A DNA stretch of 64,000 bases, from NCBI GenBank assembly GCA_023653785.1, contig JAMKCH010058139.1, positions 1 to 64,000 on the forward strand, in the 5' to 3' direction. A program made the translations under genes and the position numbers. Positions 53,401 to 62,400 of this stretch are shown one piece after another (positions within the stretch are counted from its first letter, which is position 1; each line of letters starts with the position of its first letter). The notes below the pieces were generated by a model that saw only the letters and a program-made list of their open reading frames with translations, did not search any database and was not told the DNA's origin. Source of the DNA: Ophioderma brevispina. Lineage: Eukaryota > Echinodermata > Ophiuroidea > Amphilepidida > Ophiodermatidae.

Positions 53401-56400
53401 CGGCCTTCCGACCGGTGTTAACGTTTAAAACGGTTAAACTGACAGCCCTCTAAAGTCCAAAGTTGGGTCACTTCTGCAAAAGTTGCCTTTTGTTAAATTG
53501 ATTTCGGAACATGCCAGAGGGTGCTTGAGTAAACCCACAATACATCAGTTTGGTCCATTAAATTTCATCTCATTTATGTCATTGTGAGCTCACAAAAAAT
53601 CCGATTAATAACACATAAAAACCTTTGATCCTATATCAAATCAACGGATATTCAACCACATTGAAAAAAGCATCAACAATAAAGGAATACATTTAGCCAG
53701 GACAACATTGATAAAGGGTCAGGCAGGGGAACATACAAAAAAATCTATATACAAACTATTATAAAACAAAAGACATTAAAAATTTAAATAAAAAAATCTC
53801 CAAAGAGACACTTTGTTTTAGCCCACAAGCACTTAGTACTGATCATGAAATGTCTTGTGGGTCTCAAACTTCTTAAATACTTTTATCCCCAAGTACTGAT
53901 ATGTGTTTTGTACAGTACAATATAGAGTTATTGCAAAGCATTATGGGATTAGCTCAAATCACCCTCTGGTAAAATGCTTAACATACCAAACTTTTGGTCA
54001 GTTTTTTTCAACATTGCTCCTGATGTCTGTTTGACTCAATGAAATATTGTGAGTTCCACTGATTAATGACATGCACATTTGTGATGTGAGCTAGATGAGT
54101 TGTTTGTTGCTGATATTGATTTAAAAATGTAGCCAATTTTTAATATTCACACTCCTTTGTATTTCATTGTTCCGAGATGGAGTCTTCAACAAAATGAAAC
54201 CCAAACAATAGAACATATATACTGAAATTGAAAACTAAATTTTGCTCAGTAAATGACTAAATTTGCTTGATTACACCACAGAGTTGGAGTAATAAAAGGC
54301 TAGAGGTCGGACATCCATCTTGAATCGGCGAGCTCACTGGTGGACGCTTGGATGTTTACCGCCCAAGTCCAATACTACTAAAACTTACGGCACGGAAAAA
54401 TGCACTTTCTCGTTGATTTCGCCAGGGGCCCCTCGAATATAGAATGATCCTTTTATATCCAGGAACATCATCAGGCATGTGGTTTATGCAGAAAGTTAGT
54501 CGTCGCATAGATCGGGCACGGAGTTTTTTGCAGATTTTCAAAATGGCTTCTAAAATAGCATGGGCGAAAGCACTTTCGTAGTTGCTATGACGATTGTGAC
54601 GTATTTAGCACAGTCGTTGTACACAGTTGTGATATTGTATTTAGTATGGAACTTTGACCTCGGCAAGTGCGAAAACAGCGTCCGCCTGCTCGTTCGTTTG
54701 TATTTTTGGTAATCAGCGAAAATAAGCGTGTTCGTGCCCATTCTAAAGAAATAACCGGGAACAGTCCAGAGGCCTTGCATTACACTTGCTGTATTCTGAC
54801 TTGTTAGACATCTGACAAAATACCATCTGGCAGCCATTACACATATGACCTTCCTACACTCACACAGTGGAATGTTATTGCATGAAATCTTAACAAATAC
54901 TTACAAGAGCTTTAGCAAATTGAACCTTCACTAGTCTATCCAGATGACTCACAAAATCAACCTGTGAATATAAATGTAATTATCATCATAATTACTCAAA
55001 TAAAATACCTGTTAATGGCCCCTTAAATTGCTGAAAATTAAGCTCCTAATCAAATAATTTCATCACTGCAAACTTTCCCAAGGGGCCTATGTACACGGAC
55101 TGTAAAAAATTCAGCAAACTAAATTCTTTAAACAACCAATCTTTTAGCACTGAATTCAAATCATATCAGCATAATTTCCCAGTTTCATTGCTTTCCATCA
55201 TGGCAATTCTAAAACACAGTATTAAAAATGCTAAGACAGTTAAAATTCCCAAAAGTCAAATAGATTTCATAGTTTGACATTCACATTACTTGGCAAATTG
55301 GTTCAATTATTGTGACTATTTTAATTTTTTTGATAAAATAACATTTCAAATTACATAATACATGCCTACATCAAGTAAGATGAAAACTGCTTCAAACACA
55401 AAGATCAAAACTACTCATAAACAATCGGAAAACCGCAACCTGTAACAGGTTCAAAATTTCGAAAGTGAAGTGGCTGCATGTGTTTGTATGTACTGCAGGC
55501 TAAGAAATTGTTGACTCCAGCTTCGGTCAAGAGTTGGTAAGAGGGGGGATTAGAGTTACGCAATCCCGTGTTCGGTTATCCTAGGCCTATCGGTTTTGGA
55601 AGAGCAGGTAAAAACAGCCATTTCTTGTCTTCATGGAACATAATGTCCATTTGTTTTAGACAAGCAATAGTTCCCTCTTTGCGGGTTTGCAAAGAAAGCG
55701 TACAGCGCCTTGTAAATTTTTGCTGAAGTTTAAAGGTCCATGGACATGCTTAAACATACTTATAATACCACCAAAAAATGGTTTCATTCATAGTATATAT
55801 TGGTATCAATGTAAAATCTGCATGAAGCAGTAATTGAGAAACCGTATATTTGATAAAATTGGGCATAATATCATGTGTTTTGGACAGGCTTTCAAAGGAA
55901 ATTCCAAAATGAAAGTGATTATCGCGCTGGCAGCGATGACCCGCGTGTGACGTCCGAGTAACAAATACGCGATACGCGTCATGATCGTCATCGTAGAACG
56001 GACGTGGCGTGGCCCAGTGTTTCGTGCATAAGTGCACAGTTGACTTATGCTCGTACGTGTTTTACATGGCATAATTTTCTTGATTTGTGCCTTAAAATAT
56101 GATAATAATTGCGCTGTATTGTCGCCGGCTGCACAAGCGGCGACCGGACCGACAAGGAGATCAGAAACAAGAATAGCTTTATTCCAAGGTTCCCAGACAA
56201 CATGGACAAAGAAACCGACAAGGAGAGATACCTGGAGTGGGTTTTGTTCGTCCGCTTAACAAGAACCCGATTGAGCTTTGTTTACACTTGTTACTCTGAC
56301 GTCATTAACAGGTCAAATCCAACTCCAGATCTTGATACGCGTTCGCGAACAGGAGAATCCCCTGTCATTTGGGTTATTTATCCTTGAAATTTAACGCCTT

Positions 56401-59400
56401 ATCCCGATGTTCACTTTTAAAAATATGTGTTGCGATATGATCAGGATACCGATGAGGTACGAAAATGTAAGAATTAATATTCTACTCAGCGTGTCCATGG
56501 ACCTTTAAACAAATCCAGAACAATCCAATTTGAAATAGAATTTGGAAAAACCACCGGAGTTTCTCTATTTTTGAGAAACTCAGAGAGATATCTATTGTAG
56601 GACGCTTTTCGATTAAATGATCAAAATACTTTGATCTTTTGGTTAATCTCATCAGCTACTTTTTCTATGCTTAATTTTGGGGTCTACCTGGTGTTTGGTA
56701 ATTGATTTGACGAAGAGCATTAATCACTATCATTTATTCCTCATGAATGGCCATAATGTCATTTAGTGGTGTAAGTAGACCTTAAAATAACACAAGATGC
56801 AATAGTCCGTAAACTTAGGAACCTATAACAAATTGCAACCAAGGTTTTTTGTTTCATCTTTTTTGTATGTCCCTACTGAACAGCATATCCAAAAATCGGC
56901 CAAAATCGGAATCGGAAGGGGCTAATAGCATAAATCCAAAATGGCCGCCAAAAGACTCTTCAACAAGCCCTGTATCTCATTAAACGTTCGGTTTAGACCC
57001 CATAAATATATTATTAATATTGAAATATGATACCAAAGAATCGGATTAGCCTGTTAAAAAAAACATTATGACGTACCCGTGACTTCATCAGCAAATTTAA
57101 CGTCAATTACGTCATAAGGGTGAAAAAAGAACGCATGACGTAACTATGATTTTGGTTGTGAATAATATAGTTGACGTCAACGTGCTATAAAAAACAACAC
57201 AGAAGCAAACCAACAATAACAAAAATGATAATGATAACGATAACAATAAGTATGGTTTATATTTGCACTAAAATAAACCTAAAATACAATTCCGGTGCAG
57301 AGGCCCCATTATCCTTGTTGCCATCAGGAAATTGTCATTCTATCGCATCGCTTAGGGTATCAGCCAAATGTGAACGCGCTACAAGGCCTGTTGTAGATCG
57401 AATTTTCGAAAAAAAAACGGAAAACAATAAAAAAAATACCAGAAACATTTTATAGAGATTTGTAATCCTGGTATTTCACTCCTCTCAGCATGCAGCGGTA
57501 AGTTTATAGGCCATGTGTCTTGGCGGTGGGGCTGTTTAATTATTCCAAGTAACAGCACTCATTTTAAAGTTATTTAGCTTTAAGTGATACCAAATTTATC
57601 TTGATCAGACTTTAATAGTTAAAATTAAGCTATTGAGTAAACGAATGTGGAGGGTGGAGGCAATTGGGACACGGCGATTGGGACACATTACCATGTGAAG
57701 TATATGGGAGAGAGAATATGAAGCTTCAGCTCTTATGGTTTTTCTTTATCTAACAATTTCACAATATTTGGAAATTATATATATGATTTAACCTAATAAC
57801 TGCCCTTTAATTAGAGACCTAAATATTGTTGTGGGACTTAAAGAAAATGTATAAATATTGATTAATTAAAACGTTGGGATTGAAATATACAATGGGACAA
57901 ATAAACATGGTGTTATTCTCTTTAATCCATTATGACTTGTGATGGCTTTAAAATTGACCTGCCAATTTGAGCATGCGGCACTGTAAATTCATTACTTGGG
58001 CATACAGTAAACAATTTTCACAAGGGATATAAACACTATTAATGTTACATTTTATGAATGGTTATTGGATTTATTTGGCAATACTTGATTGTTGCTTCAG
58101 CAGAAGTACTGCAAAATTGTTAAGCAATATTAAGGGCTTTGCAATATATGCATATTTTGATGCCACTTCGTTACCAGTTGCTCCCAAAATCATAAGAGAT
58201 ACCAACTTTTGTCTATGTTTTCATCGGTTATTTATCAATAACTGCTTAAGGGTGTGGGGGGGGAAACTAGCCCTACTGGCAATTTGATAACATATTCCGA
58301 AAGATTGGACAATTCCTTTCAGAAAATGTGTACTTTTCTATTGCTAGTATGGTAGTGGAAGTTATAAAGGTTTAAAGGCTGGACTCAGATTTGGAAATAT
58401 CAACATTTTTGAAAGCAATGAAAAAAACATCAAACTATAAAAAAGTAGCACCTAAAATGGCTAATTCCAAAGTAAAGATGAATGGGATGTTTCGTTTCCA
58501 TGCAGGTAAACATTTATGCATTGTCTAACAGGGTCATAGGATAACGTGTGTACCAAAAATTTCCGGATCCGGAATGGGTATAACAAGGTTGTGATTTTCC
58601 AGGAGCGGAACCAGGAGGCATTTAAAAAACGTCAAAAATTACAGGGGGCTGATGAAAGGCTAAAACTTGTCCAAATTGTCTGATTTTGCAAGGTTTTGCA
58701 GATTACCGGGAGGCGAGGCGCCCAACTCCGCCCCTCGCGGACTGTCCAGGGGGCGCCGTTTCTATATGAAAGACCTTCGATTTGAGCTAGTTATTTAACA
58801 TAGTGATTATTATATGGAAGCATTCATAATGATTGTCCATATTAAAATCTACTGTATCTGCAAAACAAAAAACATCGATTGTTTGAAATTTGAGTGCGCC
58901 CTCATCGGGTAAATGTCTCTGAGTCGGCCTTTAAGCCTAATAAAATGATGCTGGGGACTTAAATTTGCCGACGAAACGCAATGAACAAGAACCACTTCAA
59001 GACGCATGGCCATATTGATGTTATCTAATTGGTTCAGTGGCCTAGCCTAGCGTACATGTCTATTTCGTTGCAAAGTCTAGTCTTAGATTCTCCTAACGTT
59101 TTCATAATTTATTTTATGCACAAAATGTAATTAAAATGTTGAAAAAAGGTGACGCTACATTACAGAGCCGAAACAGGTAATGAATTCACCATAGGCCTAA
59201 GCTAAACTTTGCAGCACTGGTGTCGACAGTGTCGATTTCGGTCGTTTCGCTTTTGTTGAGTTTGTCGACCAATGAAAATGCTTGCCGGATTACCAGCCCT
59301 ACTTAGACTGTAATATTTTCAAGAGAGACAGCTCCAAAAGAGACTTGGGTTGACAACGCAATTGGCGATTCCGCTTTGTTCCCACTACACCGTCATTTCA

Positions 59401-62400
59401 CGAATGTTCCTTTATAGTGTTTCTCATGTGCTTATGATTTTTTGTATCTTTTCAGTCAATATTCAATAAAATAGTCATGTGTTTCAAGGAGCTGCTATTG
59501 GACCCCAATTTTCCACACCTTTGCTTAGAATCTAGAAATTACTGAAATCTACAAGGTTGTAACTAGCTAAACTCGATAAGAGAACACACACATGAAACTT
59601 GACAATACCCCAACGTCAAGCTCTCAGATCTCCTTAAAGAAGAAAAGAAACACTTGGTTTTCCAAAAAACGGATAAAATCTTTGGCGTTGTAAGTATCAA
59701 TCAGCTGATTACATACGTGAAGGTGGAAACAATTGATTGAAGGTAATCAATACACTAAAATCACTGGTTGATATTATGACATCTGACACGGCACAGTGTA
59801 ATTGTCAATAAATAATTAATTTTGGGTGTAATACTAAATAGCCCAATCACCTAAAGCTTTAGAACAGACACGGCCCCCCTGAATGCATTGTACTTAATTT
59901 CACGCATGAAGATATAGAAAGCCTATTTGGAAAACCCAAAGATTATGAAAAAGGTTTGACTTTTATTGAAAACCACTTTGCACTTTTTCTGCATGTTGAA
60001 TAGTTGTCTAAAGTAAGGACTATTTCAATATGCCGACCTCTCCTGGTTTAGGCCGACTTTCCTAGGCACAAATATTCACTTCCTGTTTGTGAATTAATGC
60101 AGCTTTTTGATTTTACCACCCTGTGTGTTCCCAGTAACAAGCCATGGGTAGTGCATTTGCTTTCCTCTGTAAGTCAGAAAAAGCATGAATAGGACCATGT
60201 TTAAAAACGAGCTGACTATTATTGATTTTGTAGTACCCGGTACTAATAAGGTCAGAAGGTGATTGACCTATGCTGTTTTTATTCTTTTTCATATGTCAGG
60301 TTTTAAGAAAAGAAATAACATTTAAATTTTAGAGCTTATAATATTCTGGCTCTCTGAAAAAAAATCCTATAGACCTTCAATAAATATTTAAGTACTAGTA
60401 GTACAAATTCTAAGTAAATTTTGATAGGTTTTGTTTTCATTTTGAGAAAGCAGTAGAGTACGAGGTTGTGCTTACACAGGGCAATTATTTATTGATAGTA
60501 CACTGACAAGTTACACTGTGCACGGTGAATTTGATTCAAAAACAGCTAAACCTCATGTTATGGGATCGCAGTATTGATAAAAACACACACATTTATTTGT
60601 GGCAAGAAGCGCACGTGTAAAACGGAATTACTTTCACGCGCGGGTAAATAAAAGCCGAATAATTTTTGCCTATTAGGTGATGAACAAAGTATAGTTAGAG
60701 CTAAGATTACATCAGATAATGATCTGCAATCTTCGAACTCTAATGAGCATATTTGGGAGGAAGCTAGTCTGCAAACTGAAAGTCACCAAATGTCCCAAAC
60801 TCTGAAGGATTTGCTAGATCTTCTCAACGAAAATGACGTCATCTCATGAATATGCACTTTTATGACATTCAAAAGACATTGCGGAATATTAGTTTTGACT
60901 TTACCTCATGACCACGGGAATAGTTGAACCTTATAAAAATATCAGAATGCCATGATGTAAACCGATAGACCTACAAAACCTCAGTAGGCCTATCATTTCA
61001 CATCGTAGGCTCCAATTAAATTACAAGGTCCCTCTACCCTAAAATCATACTAAAACCAAGCCTAAAACAGGGCCTACACTTTATACTTTATGATCTTCAT
61101 AAATCTAGGACTTCACAAATTTTGCTGCCGAGATCTATTTTGGTTTATGCCTACAAACATTTCAGTAGGCCTACAATGATAGAGTCTAGGCATAAACATG
61201 TTTAACAAAATACAGAAGTCCTACAACCTGAAATCATAGAAAAACCAAACCCTCTAAGCCTTAACTCTTAGTCAAAACAACAAAAATGAGAATCCTATTG
61301 TACTCTCATCCGATCTCATAAGCTGGTCTTTAGGGTCCATCTCCGGCACCCCTTACTTGTACTAAAAAGTCAAGTAGGCTTTGCTTTAATGAGTTCAAAC
61401 ATGCTTAATACTGATGAAAGCTCTTATCTCTATCATTAAATTATTATAACAGAAAGATAAAATATCCCATTCTTTCTAAATTCGCACTCATGAAATCAAA
61501 ATAATTTTTAGATTTTTGTCACAAAAAGTGGACCTAAATAACACTAATGTATTAAACCATACTGCTTTGCATCTTGTGTTATTTTAAGGTCTACTTACAC
61601 ACTAAATGACATTATGCCTATTCATGAGTGCCTAAATGATAGTGATTAATGATCTTTTCATCAAAAATATTACCAAAACACCAGGTAGACCCAAAATTAA
61701 GCATAGCAAAAGTAGCTGATGAGATTAACCAAATAAAGATCAAAGTATTTTGATCATAGTTAATCGAAACGCGTCCTACAATAGCTACGAGGGGTGATTG
61801 ATAAGTTCTAAGCCTAAGGTAGAAAGAGATATGCTACAAAGTTCAAATTTACACCATCTACAGTTTCATTCTTCAAATGAAAATTCCAGAAGTTCCATGT
61901 GTATATCTGTTCTATTTTTTAACTTGCAGGTAATCAAACATTGAGAGTTTTGCCGGACCTATTGAAGCAATTACGCGAGAAAATTAAAAATTTGAAGAGT
62001 TCCTTTTTCATCTTTGGGAAGAGATAGTAGTCAGACGGTGCCAAATCGGGTGAATAGGCTGGATGTTCTACCAGATTGAAGCCACACTGATGGATTGCAG
62101 TCATTTCTACCATAGACTTATGGACTGGGGCATTGTCATGATGGAAGAGCACCCCGATGCCAGCTTTCCTCTCCTCAACTTTTAAATTTTCTCGCGTAAT
62201 TGCTTCAATAGGTCCGGCAAAACTCTCGATGTTTGATTACCTACAAGTTAAAAAATAGAACAGATATACACATGAAACTTCTGGAATTTTCATTTGAAGA
62301 ATGAAACTGTAGATGGTGTAAATTTGAACTTTGTAGCATATCTCTTTCTACCTTAGGCTTAGAACTTATCAATCACCCCTCGTATCTCTCTGAGTTTCTC

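Larger units (their letters stand above)
55536..56806 (+). repeat. Left arm of a large inverted repeat
   Basis: About 500 bp, not counting a 771-bp insertion at 55734-56504, reappear inverted at 61.56-62.67 kb. Shared words include ttgcgggtttgcaaagaaag, ggataaccgaacacgggatt (as inverse) and gcatcttgtgtt. A third, partial copy lies at 63.13-63.30 kb. Confidence 0.85.
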
